Assembly (NCBI GenBank): GCA_902796375.1
Contig: CADBOW010000055.1
Coordinates: 1 to 7,100, forward strand
Direction of reading: 5' to 3'
DNA: 7,100 bases
From: an uncultured Lachnospiraceae bacterium
GTDB taxonomy: Bacteria > Bacillota > Clostridia > Lachnospirales > Lachnospiraceae
In this document: positions 1 to 6,207 of the stretch, piece after piece
Position numbering within the stretch: the stretch's first letter is position 1
Layout: every line of letters starts with the position of its first letter
Translations under genes and position numbers: made by a program
The notes under the pieces: generated by a model
Seen by the model: the letters and a program-made list of their open reading frames with translations, nothing else
Databases searched by the model: none
What the model was told of the DNA's origin: nothing

Positions 1-5
1 ATGGG

Positions 6-872
6 ATGAGCGACAGGAAACAACTTGAAGGGAAGACGGCGATCGTCACGGGAGCAAATTCCGGAATGGGAAGGGCTACTGTGGAGGCGCTCAGTGATAT
101 GGGAGCAAGGGTGATCATGCTTTGCAGAGATGAGACCCGTGGCCGGGAGGCTTATGAGAAACTCATGGAGGAGAAAGGCCGCAGTCTGGACCTGATCCTT
201 TGCGACCTGGGGGATTATGATTCGATCCGCACCTTTGTCCGCGAGGTTCGCAGGAAGTATGAGAGGATCGATATTCTGGTGAATAACGCCGGATTCATTT
301 CCCTTGATCGTCAATTGACGAAGGAAGGGCTGGAGCGCCAGTTCGGTGTTAACCACATCGGGCATTTCCTTCTGACCATGGGAATCCTTCCTCTGATGAG
401 AGAGGGGGGCCGGATCGTCAATGTAGCTTCCGGAGCTCATAAGACGGGGAAGATTCATTTCAGGGATATCAACCTGACGAAGCATTTCACTGTGATCACA
501 GCTTACTCCCAGAGCAAACTGGCAAATGTCCTCTTTACGCGGGAACTGTCCTGGCGGCTTAAGGACCGGAGGATCACGGTCAACTGCTGTCATCCGGGAG
601 CGGTTGCGACCAATATCGGGATTGACCGGGACACCGGTTTCGGGAAGACGATCACCGGGTTTCTGAAGCCCTTCTTCTTCACGCCGGAAGAAGGGGCCGA
701 AACGGCCATCTATTTGGCGAGCAGTCCGGAGGTGCGAGACATTTCCGGAGAATACTTCTATAAATGCAAGGTGGCGAAGTCCTCGAAAAATTCGAAGGAT
801 ATGCGTCTGGCGCGGGATCTGTACCGGTTTAGCATCGCCCTGATCAAAGAAGGTCCCGGGGCTGGAAATTAG
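6..872 (+). CDS. Short-chain dehydrogenase/reductase (SDR), retinol-dehydrogenase-like
   Basis: The 288-residue protein is a classical SDR, a soluble NAD(P)H-dependent oxidoreductase with a Rossmann fold. Visible motifs, in order, are the nucleotide-binding TGANSGMG (residues 15-22), an Arg after strand beta-2 (LCRD, about 41; this position often favours NADP), the adenine-contacting CDL (66-68), NNAG (93-96), the catalytic Asn in GVNHIGH (116), the catalytic Ser in VASGAH (142), YSQSK with Tyr167 and Lys171, and HPGAV (196-200). The Asn-Ser-Tyr-Lys tetrad is therefore intact. The overall style (LCRD, GVNHIGHFLLT, YSQSKLAN) resembles retinol dehydrogenase/WWOX-like SDRs, but the substrate cannot be read from sequence. 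The ATG at 6 overlaps a TGA at 7-9 in another frame, which would fit translational coupling to an upstream gene. The reading frame is open to the window edge, so a start further upstream cannot be excluded. No terminator is seen after the stop. Confidence 0.93.
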   Translation: MSDRKQLEGKTAIVTGANSGMGRATVEALSDMGARVIMLCRDETRGREAYEKLMEEKGRSLDLILCDLGDYDSIRTFVREVRRKYERIDILVNNAGFISLDRQLTKEGLERQFGVNHIGHFLLTMGILPLMREGGRIVNVASGAHKTGKIHFRDINLTKHFTVITAYSQSKLANVLFTRELSWRLKDRRITVNCCHPGAVATNIGIDRDTGFGKTITGFLKPFFFTPEEGAETAIYLASSPEVRDISGEYFYKCKVAKSSKNSKDMRLARDLYRFSIALIKEGPGAGN

Positions 873-930
873 GAGAATGAAAAAGATATGTAACAAATTG
901 AGGCTTTCTCTCGCGATATAGATTCATTTA

Positions 931-939
931 TGGTAAAAT
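931..939 (+). promoter_or_regulatory. Candidate extended -10 promoter of the lectin gene
   Basis: TGGTAAAAT matches the extended -10 form TGnTATAAT with one mismatch. No convincing -35 hexamer sits 16-18 bases upstream, which extended -10 promoters can tolerate. The predicted start of transcription is near 945-947, giving a leader of roughly 95 bases before the lectin ATG. This rests on motif matching only. Confidence 0.45.
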
Positions 940-943
940 GAAT

Positions 944-1006
944 GTCATCCAGGCGAATATCATATAAGAGGCTACGCCTATGAAAACGCCTGGGAACCGG
1001 AATGAT
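944..1006 (+). promoter_or_regulatory. Structured 5' leader with nested inverted repeats, class unknown
   Basis: A perfect 7-bp inverted repeat CCAGGCG (949-955) / CGCCTGG (987-993) encloses a small hairpin AGGC-TAC-GCCT (969-979). An outer pairing GTCAT (944-948) with ATGAT (1002-1006), with one G-U pair, can stack on the 7-bp stem and leave GAACCGGA (994-1001) as a one-sided bulge. ACGCCT occurs twice (974-979 and 986-991) and AGGC twice (951-954 and 969-972), so alternative pairings are possible. It lies between the candidate promoter and the ribosome binding site. I could not match it to a riboswitch consensus I know, including cyclic-di-GMP I and II, preQ1, ZTP and THF. The predicted transcription start is close to the 5' arm of the outer stem, which weakens that outer pairing. 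Confidence 0.35.
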
Positions 1007-1019
1007 CTGCGTGCAAAAT

Positions 1020-1032
1020 GAGGAGGAGGAGG
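1020..1032 (+). promoter_or_regulatory. Very strong repeated ribosome binding site of the lectin gene
   Basis: GAGGAGGAGGAGG contains several overlapping copies of the Shine-Dalgarno core. The last AGGAGG ends 7 bases before the ATG at 1040, which fixes that start and suggests high translation once the site is accessible. Confidence 0.8.
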
Positions 1033-1039
1033 TTTAGTT

Positions 1040-1870
1040 ATGATAAAATTCAGGAGAATCATTACGGCGCTTCTTGTTATTATTATGATAGCGCAAGTTG
1101 CATTTTATGGAAATACAATCGAGGTAGATGCTGCTGCCAGCATTCCCGATGAGGCAGTAACCTTTAACGGCAATAAGTATTATATATTCCACGATGAAAT
1201 GGATTGGACCAAGGCCAAGAAATTCTGTGAAAAACTTGGTGGACATCTGGTGACAATCACATCTCAGAAAGAACAGAATTTTATTGATAAGGTTCTGAAT
1301 AAAAATTCAAACAGACTTTGGATCGGCGGATATCGTGCGAATGGTAAGTCAAACGTTTGGAAATGGGTAACCGGAGAAAAGTGGAAATACACAAACTGGG
1401 ATGACGGAGAACCAAATGATTCTTCGAATGTTATCTCCAATGAAAACAGGGCTTCGGTATGGCCGAACAAGTGGAACGACCTCAATGATGCAAGTAGTGA
1501 GCAAAGCGGTTTTATCTGTGAATGGGAAACGAGACCGGCAAAGATCAAAAATGTAAAGATCAGCAAGGTAACCAAAAACTCCTGCGTTCTTAAGGTAACA
1601 GCCGATAAAAAGAAAAACAGCTATAAAATAAAAATATCTTTGGATCCTAATTTCCCAAAGAATAAAACCGAAATCATCACCAGCAAAACGGCAACCGTAA
1701 AATTAAACAAGAATACACTTAAGAAAGGGCTTAAAGCCAATAAGACGTATTTTATAAGGGTGTGTGCATATAATCCTGTCGGAAAAACCAGCGGAAAATG
1801 GTCCAAAATATATATGTTTACAACCAAATCAGTTGTCAATAAAACGTCATCTCGCAGTCAAGGTAGTTAA
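1040..1870 (+). CDS. Secreted C-type lectin domain protein with C-terminal Fn3-like domain
   Basis: This 276-residue protein starts with a basic N-terminus and a hydrophobic segment (residues 7-23), with likely signal-peptidase cleavage near VDAAA (29-33). Residues about 40-162 form a C-type lectin-like domain: GGHLVTITSQKEQNFI (67-82), LWIGGYR (93-99), NWDDGEPND (119-127) and KWNDLND (144-150), with Cys63 and Cys160 placed for the canonical disulfide. Both Ca2+/sugar signatures are present: EPN (124-126), which in characterised lectins goes with mannose-type specificity, and WND (145-147). Residues about 166-262 look like a fibronectin type III module (TYFIRVCAYNPVGKTSGKWS). About 25 lysines fall in the last 110 residues, making this half strongly basic. 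No LPXTG or membrane anchor is visible, so it is probably released or held by charge. The gene is visibly more A+T-rich than its neighbours, which suggests a separate origin. It appears to be a single-gene unit closed by the hairpin at 1976-2023. The ligand is unknown. Confidence 0.88.
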   Translation: MIKFRRIITALLVIIMIAQVAFYGNTIEVDAAASIPDEAVTFNGNKYYIFHDEMDWTKAKKFCEKLGGHLVTITSQKEQNFIDKVLNKNSNRLWIGGYRANGKSNVWKWVTGEKWKYTNWDDGEPNDSSNVISNENRASVWPNKWNDLNDASSEQSGFICEWETRPAKIKNVKISKVTKNSCVLKVTADKKKNSYKIKISLDPNFPKNKTEIITSKTATVKLNKNTLKKGLKANKTYFIRVCAYNPVGKTSGKWSKIYMFTTKSVVNKTSSRSQGS

Positions 1871-1930
1871 GTTAAGGAGATAGAACGAAGAGGCTGTCGC
1901 ATTAGTTGAATTTTCCATAAGACTTACGAA

Positions 1931-1966
1931 ATGACATAATAAATGACGTAATGGATGTCGTAATAG
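1931..1966 (+). repeat. Three tandem imperfect 12-bp units
   Basis: ATGACATAATAA (1931-1942), ATGACGTAATGG (1943-1954) and ATGTCGTAATAG (1955-1966) are adjacent, with a consensus close to ATGACGTAATRR. A weaker fourth match may precede them at 1919-1930. They lie in non-coding DNA after the lectin gene, immediately before the long hairpin. They could be protein-binding sites or part of a dispersed repeat; nothing in the window decides this. Confidence 0.6.
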
Positions 1967-1975
1967 AAATAAACT

Positions 1976-2023
1976 CAGAAGCGCACTGTACTTGGCAGCA
2001 TACCAAGTCAGGTGCGCTTTTGT
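1976..2023 (+). terminator. Long hairpin with T-run, probable rho-independent terminator
   Basis: The outer stem pairs CAGAAGCGCAC (1976-1986) with GTGCGCTTTTG (2012-2022), with one G-U pair. The inner stem ACTTGG (1990-1995) / CCAAGT (2003-2008) closes a 7-base loop. The two stems are separated by a near-symmetric 3x3 internal loop (TGT/CAG). A short T-run overlaps the 3' arm. It would terminate transcription after the lectin gene, although it lies about 105 bases past the stop codon. The stem is long for an ordinary terminator, so a repeat-element origin is also possible. Confidence 0.65.
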
Positions 2024-2070
2024 TATGCATAAATGGAAAGGATTCTCTATTCATGCTATTTAGGATGTGG

Positions 2071-2079
2071 TAGTATAAA
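2071..2079 (+). promoter_or_regulatory. Weak candidate -10 ahead of the acyltransferase gene
   Basis: TAGTATAAA contains TATAAA at 2074-2079. It is the best -10-like sequence between the hairpin and the next gene, and a promoter is needed there if the hairpin terminates. The possible -35 (TTCATG, 2050-2055, 18-base spacer) is poor. Confidence 0.3.
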
Positions 2080-2118
2080 AAAAGCAGGTGTTTGGGCTGT
2101 AAATGATGGGTGAAGTGG

Positions 2119-3282
2119 ATGGAAGAGTTTATGTTGTTTTTATTTCCGGTGGGGATCGTCACGGTACTTGTGTTCGGAGCCGGAGTGAAGAAGAGGGGTG
2201 AGTTCAGCGGGGAAGCCTGGAGCCGGGGACAGGCCAAGGCACTTCAGGCATTTGCGGCGCTGATGGTCATTCTTCATCATCTGGTTCAGACCACCACGAA
2301 TTATGGAAAAGTACCGAAGGGGCCGGTCACCCTATGGAATTCCTTCGGGATCCTGTTCACGAGTATCTTCTTTTTCTTCTCAGGCTTCGGTCTTTACAAG
2401 CGGTTTAAGACCGGAGGGAATTATCTGAGGGATTTCCGGAGGCGACGTTTTCCAAGGATTCTGATCCCATTTTTGATTACGAATATCATTTACATCTGCG
2501 TTCTTTTCAGCAGCAGGATCTCTGCAGTGTGGCAGGGCTTCACCGCGATCTTCGGGATTCCGCTCCTAAACGGAAATGCATGGTTTGTGATTGAACTGCT
2601 TCTGCTGTATCTTGCATTTTATGTGAGCTTCCGGCTTATCCGGTCTGAGCGGACGGCGATGATCTGCATTACGCTGTATACGGTGTTGATGATCACCTGC
2701 TCCCTGCTGCTGGGGCATTCCAGCGGGTCCGTCAATCGCCGCTGGTTTATGGGGGAGTGGTGGTACAATACCACATTTCTCTTTGTGGTGGGCATGTTTG
2801 TTGCGAAGCATGAGACCCGCGTCAGATCGGTGATGGAGAAGCGCTACAGGCTGTTGCTACTGCTGGCGGTGATCCTCTTAATCGGCTGGTATGTGCTGGA
2901 GCAGTTTGTGGAGGGCCGTTTCGGTTACTATAAGGAATGGGCCGGGCATCCGGGATATCCTGAGAAGCTGATCACGCTTCTGGTTCAGATCGTGCTCTGC
3001 ATCCTGTTCCTGTCCGTTCTGCTGTTGGTGAACCTGAAGGTGGAGTTTCACAATCGGGTGCTGCTGTTCCTGGGAGGGATCAGCTACGAACTCTATCTGA
3101 TCCACGGAGTGTTCCGGGAAGTACTTCCGGGGGGACCGGACGGAACCCTGCCGGCGTTCCTGTATCTCACGCTGGTTTATGCCCTGTCCATATTGGCGGC
3201 GTGGCTGCTGTCATTTCCGGATAGAAAGCTGATCCGGATGATCGGGGGAACCGGTTCGGAGAATCGGACACAGGATGGATAA
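2119..3282 (+). CDS. Acyltransferase-3 family integral membrane protein
   Basis: This is a roughly 387-residue multi-pass membrane protein of the Acyl_transf_3 (OafA/YrhL-like) family. Such proteins move acyl groups such as acetyl across the membrane onto sugars, cell-wall or exported polymers. Numbering from a GTG at 2110, family signs are an early helix with paired histidines (ALMVILHHLV, 50-59), FFFFSGFGLYKRF (87-99) followed by a basic RDFRRRRFPRILIP stretch (107-120), and the late LGGISYELYLIHGVF (321-335). About ten hydrophobic segments are spread along the chain, and the length is normal for the family. I prefer ATG 2119 because a weak purine-rich GGGTGAAG precedes it; GTG 2110, adding three residues, is an alternative with no better ribosome site. 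It opens the close-packed five-gene run. The acceptor substrate cannot be told from sequence, and no polysaccharide genes are in view. Confidence 0.85.
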   Translation: MEEFMLFLFPVGIVTVLVFGAGVKKRGEFSGEAWSRGQAKALQAFAALMVILHHLVQTTTNYGKVPKGPVTLWNSFGILFTSIFFFFSGFGLYKRFKTGGNYLRDFRRRRFPRILIPFLITNIIYICVLFSSRISAVWQGFTAIFGIPLLNGNAWFVIELLLLYLAFYVSFRLIRSERTAMICITLYTVLMITCSLLLGHSSGSVNRRWFMGEWWYNTTFLFVVGMFVAKHETRVRSVMEKRYRLLLLLAVILLIGWYVLEQFVEGRFGYYKEWAGHPGYPEKLITLLVQIVLCILFLSVLLLVNLKVEFHNRVLLFLGGISYELYLIHGVFREVLPGGPDGTLPAFLYLTLVYALSILAAWLLSFPDRKLIRMIGGTGSENRTQDG

Positions 3283-3321
3283 GGATGACTGGGATAATTG
3301 AGAATGGCTTGGGTTGGGGAA

Positions 3322-4173
3322 ATGAAGATTCATGAACTGCATTACACGAATACAAATACATATCTGATCGAAGGCGATTCCGGCATGCTTCTTTTTGACA
3401 CCGGATGGGCCGGAACCTTTCGGGAATTCTGCAGGACCATGGGAGAGCTTGGGATTCCGGTGCAGGAGATACGATACATTCTGATCTCGCATTTTCATCC
3501 GGATCATATGGGGATTGCCCAGGAGATTGCGGATCAGGGGGCGGTGATCCTGGCTCCTGAGCTGCAGAAAGCGTACATCCATGCGGCGGACGATATTTTT
3601 GCAAGAGAGGGGAGAGGCGGATATATTCCGATCCGGGATGAGAAGGTCCGGTTTTTTCCCCTGGATGAGGGACGCCGTATCCTGAAGGAGATAGGAATTG
3701 ACGGTCAGATCCTGCATACCCCCGGACATAGTGATGACAGCATTTCTCTATGCCTGGATGAGGGGGCTCTCTTTGTGGGAGATCTGAATCCGCTGTACGA
3801 ACTGGAAATGCACAGGGGGACATTGATCGAAGAAAGCTGGGAGCGGCTGTTGGAGATGCACCCGAAGAAGGTATACTACGGGCATGCCAGGTGTGCGGAT
3901 CTGGGAGGAGATGCACAGCATGCAGCCCCGGGAGACAATTCACAGCATGGGAACTCGGGCGGAGATGAGAAGTACGCAGTCCCGGATGGTGATACATTTG
4001 CACTGGTTTCGCAGATCATGAAGCTGGTGGACAAGGGATGCAGACCGGAGAAGATCCGCAGGAAGACCGGAGCGGATGCGGAGTTCATCGAAGATGTGAC
4101 AAGGATGTATCTGACCCACCGGAATGTAGGCGTACAGGGAATCCTCGACCGGATCGAGATCAAGAACAGATAG
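3322..4173 (+). CDS. Metallo-beta-lactamase-fold hydrolase
   Basis: This is a roughly 283-residue cytoplasmic hydrolase of the metallo-beta-lactamase superfamily (glyoxalase II/lactonase-like branch). Numbering from ATG 3322, the metal ligands are all present: HFHPDH (57-62), the His of TPGHSDDS (136), the Asp of FVGDLN (154) and the His of YYGHA (188), consistent with a dinuclear metal site. No signal peptide is present. A hydrophilic, Gly/Asp/His-rich insert of about 34 residues follows the last ligand (191-224), before a C-terminal helical part (ALVSQIMKLVDKG onward) that resembles the tail seen in many such proteins. ATG 3322 is chosen because MKIHELHY begins the fold directly; ATG 3304 and TTG 3298 are in-frame alternatives, and none has a good ribosome site. 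It lies 39 bases after the acyltransferase and 13 before glycerate kinase. The substrate is unknown; a thioester, lactone or phosphoester would fit the family. Confidence 0.87.
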   Translation: MKIHELHYTNTNTYLIEGDSGMLLFDTGWAGTFREFCRTMGELGIPVQEIRYILISHFHPDHMGIAQEIADQGAVILAPELQKAYIHAADDIFAREGRGGYIPIRDEKVRFFPLDEGRRILKEIGIDGQILHTPGHSDDSISLCLDEGALFVGDLNPLYELEMHRGTLIEESWERLLEMHPKKVYYGHARCADLGGDAQHAAPGDNSQHGNSGGDEKYAVPDGDTFALVSQIMKLVDKGCRPEKIRRKTGADAEFIEDVTRMYLTHRNVGVQGILDRIEIKNR

Positions 4174-4186
4174 ACAGGGGGGAGTC

Positions 4187-5326
4187 ATGAAATTCATTTT
4201 TGCCTCAGACAGCTTCAAAGGATCATTATCCTCTGCAGAAATCTGTACCCTTTTGGGGAAGGCAGCAAGGGAAGTCTTCGGAGAGGTGGAGTGCATCGGA
4301 CTTCCGGTGGCGGACGGCGGAGAGGGCACGGTGGATGCGGTCCTGGCTGCTGAACAGGGAGAACGCATCATGGTGCAGGTCCACGGCCCTTTGATGGAAG
4401 AAAGGGAAGCATACTATGGCTGGCTGGATCAGGATCGTGCCATCATGGAAATGTCAGCAGCCTCCGGTCTTCCGCTAGTGCCCGGGGATCTTCGTGATCC
4501 ACGGCATACCACAAGCTATGGAACCGGCGAGCTGATCCTGGACGCGCTGGATCGAGGGATCCGCGACATTACCATTGCCATCGGCGGAAGTGCCACAAAT
4601 GACGGTGGTATGGGATGCCTGACAGCACTTGGCGTCAGATTCTCTGACGGATCAGGAAATCCGCTGGCGGGAATAGGCGAGAATCTTGAGAGAGTCCGTG
4701 ACATCGATGTCAGTGGTCTTGATCCGAGGATCCGTGATACGAAGCTGACCGTGATGTGTGACGTGACGAATCCTCTCTGCGGAGATAGGGGAGCCACCAG
4801 AGTCTACGGCCCGCAGAAAGGCGGGACTCCGGATGTGATTGAGTGGCTGGAACGGGGGATGCAGAACTACAGGGATGTGATCCTGGAGAAACTGGGAGTG
4901 GATGCTGATACGATTCCGGGAAGCGGAGCCGCCGGCGGACTGGGTGCTGCCTTATCCATTTTTCTGAGAGGAGAGATGCGTTCCGGGATTGATACGGTGT
5001 TGGATCTGATCGGCTTTGACGGATACCTGAAGGGGGCCGACCTTGTGATCACCGGAGAGGGACGGGCAGATGCACAGAGTTGCTGCGGCAAGGTGATGCA
5101 GGGCGTGGGTCAGAGAGCAAAGGCTGCCGGAATCCCGGTGATCGGTCTCTGCGGTTCCCTCGGAGAAGGCGCAGAGAAACTGCTGGATCATGGGATCACC
5201 AGACTGCTTGTGACCTCGGAGCCAGGGATGCCGCTGGAAGAAGCCATGCGGCATGCGAAGGAATTATACTACCGTAGTGCTGTCCAAATGTTTCAGACTG
5301 AACGGGATATGCATGGAAGATCTTGA
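4187..5326 (+). CDS. Glycerate kinase (GlxK/GarK family)
   Basis: The 379-residue protein matches the usual length of bacterial glycerate kinases of the GlxK/GarK family. These phosphorylate D-glycerate with ATP to a phosphoglycerate (2-phosphoglycerate in the characterised GarK/GlxK enzymes), feeding glycerate from sugar-acid, glyoxylate or serine breakdown into lower glycolysis. Hallmarks, in order, are ASDSFKGSLSS (6-16), PVADGGEGT (40-48), TTSYGTGEL (108-116), IGGSATNDGGMG (132-143), CDVTNPLCG (191-199), GSGAAGGLGA (245-254) and TGEGRADAQSCCGK (289-302). The last motif usually has QT rather than QS, a mild change. A G-rich ribosome site (AGGGGGGAG, 4176-4184) precedes the ATG closely. No transporter, tartronate-semialdehyde reductase or other glycerate-pathway gene is visible nearby, so the metabolic source of glycerate is open. 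Co-transcription with the neighbours is inferred from spacing. Confidence 0.95.
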   Translation: MKFIFASDSFKGSLSSAEICTLLGKAAREVFGEVECIGLPVADGGEGTVDAVLAAEQGERIMVQVHGPLMEEREAYYGWLDQDRAIMEMSAASGLPLVPGDLRDPRHTTSYGTGELILDALDRGIRDITIAIGGSATNDGGMGCLTALGVRFSDGSGNPLAGIGENLERVRDIDVSGLDPRIRDTKLTVMCDVTNPLCGDRGATRVYGPQKGGTPDVIEWLERGMQNYRDVILEKLGVDADTIPGSGAAGGLGAALSIFLRGEMRSGIDTVLDLIGFDGYLKGADLVITGEGRADAQSCCGKVMQGVGQRAKAAGIPVIGLCGSLGEGAEKLLDHGITRLLVTSEPGMPLEEAMRHAKELYYRSAVQMFQTERDMHGRS

Positions 5327-5342
5327 AAAAAGGAATGAAGAA

Positions 5343-6158
5343 ATGAATATGATCAGAAAATCCAAAATACTGCTTGTTGTAATGGTCTGTGCCGTCCTGC
5401 TCACCGCATGCGGATCGGACGGCTCCGGAAATTCCGGCGGATCCGGCAGTTCTGCCGAGGCGGACGTGCAGGATCCTTCGAAGAAGGAGCTGACCTTTGC
5501 GGAGATTGAAAAGCTGGCGGCTACGGGCGTGTTCAACGTTCACTGGTACGCCACCGACGGCGATTGCACGGCAGGCACCTCCTATCTCATCGAATCGGAG
5601 CAATATGGCGGAAAGCTGCTGGTTACGGCTTTTCATTATCTCTGGCCCGACAATGCTCAGACCTTCACCGGAGAGGAGCTTCCGGGCTACATCACGGGCG
5701 GTGAGATCTATTACGCCCAGTCGGGGAAGGACACAGGTGCAAGACTGAAAAGTAATGTAGTCATTCCGGATGCGGATGCGGTTCCGAATATCGCCAAGGA
5801 CGTTGCAGCATTTACAGTGAATAAGGGAGACGCTCTTCCCACATTGAAGCTCTCCACGAGACATCCGGAACCCGGGGAGAAGATCTATCTTCTGGCGAGG
5901 CTGTGGGACGGCGAGGTGATCAATGAAAACTGCGTCTATGAAGCGCAGGTGGTCACCTGCGGAGATGACGAGATCGTGTACACCATAGATAAAAAATACG
6001 GCAGCACCATGGGAGCCAGCGGGGGACCTCTGGTGGACAGATACGGTGAGGTGGTCGGCATGCATATGGCCGGAAATGGGGTCCGTTACTATGGGCATGT
6101 GACCGGGAGCTTTATGAAGCAGATCGAAGACGGACATTTGTCGGATGTGTCTTACTGA
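5343..6158 (+). CDS. Trypsin-like serine protease lipoprotein
   Basis: From ATG 5343 this is a 271-residue lipoprotein: basic start, hydrophobic core and lipobox LTAC with Cys23, so it should be lipid-anchored on the outer face of the cytoplasmic membrane. A Gly/Ser-rich linker follows (24-37). The rest looks like a chymotrypsin/trypsin-fold domain: GTSYLI (78-83), His98 in VTAFHYL (the TAxH-type motif), Asp153 in KDVAAFTV, and Ser226 in MGASGGPLVD (the GxSGGP motif). The order and spacing fit a complete His-Asp-Ser triad. No PDZ domain is seen, unlike HtrA/DegP. The start is set by AAGGA (5330-5334), 8 bases upstream, and by the lipoprotein signal. An open frame back to 5253 inside the glycerate kinase gene gives a longer N-terminus (ATG 5313 or earlier) that would bury the signal and is less likely. 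Its protein substrate is unknown. Weak overall similarity to characterised proteases means an inactive or regulatory role is possible. Confidence 0.8.
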   Translation: MNMIRKSKILLVVMVCAVLLTACGSDGSGNSGGSGSSAEADVQDPSKKELTFAEIEKLAATGVFNVHWYATDGDCTAGTSYLIESEQYGGKLLVTAFHYLWPDNAQTFTGEELPGYITGGEIYYAQSGKDTGARLKSNVVIPDADAVPNIAKDVAAFTVNKGDALPTLKLSTRHPEPGEKIYLLARLWDGEVINENCVYEAQVVTCGDDEIVYTIDKKYGSTMGASGGPLVDRYGEVVGMHMAGNGVRYYGHVTGSFMKQIEDGHLSDVSY

Positions 6159-6207
6159 TCCGGAAGAATCATGGTGAAGCTGAAATGAAGAAGGAGAAGA
6201 ATAAACG

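Noticed and set aside
944..1006. Known riboswitch classes (cyclic-di-GMP I/II, preQ1, ZTP, THF, fluoride)
   Set aside because: None of the conserved loop sequences I know for these classes is present, so the leader is described only as structured with unknown class.
1040..2023. Diversity-generating retroelement target (C-type lectin gene followed by a hairpin)
   Set aside because: No reverse transcriptase, no template-repeat copy of any lectin segment and no Avd gene is in the window. The lectin domain is N-terminal, whereas these elements normally vary the extreme C-terminus, and the hairpin is over 100 bases past the stop.
2110..2118. GTG start for the acyltransferase
   Set aside because: It has no better ribosome site than ATG 2119 and adds only three residues; it is kept as an alternative only.
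3167..4003. Long open frame on the - strand across the acyltransferase and hydrolase genes
   Set aside because: Its translation is rich in Pro, Ser, His and Arg with no recognisable domain, and it lies opposite genes with clear family motifs; it is a shadow frame.
5253..5342. Longer N-terminus of the lipoprotein starting inside glycerate kinase
   Set aside because: It would put about 30 residues before the lipoprotein signal, whereas ATG 5343 has a well-placed ribosome site and a normal signal peptide.
5196..6137. Long open frame on the - strand opposite the lipoprotein gene
   Set aside because: There is no family motif or ribosome site, while the + strand carries a lipobox and serine-protease motifs.
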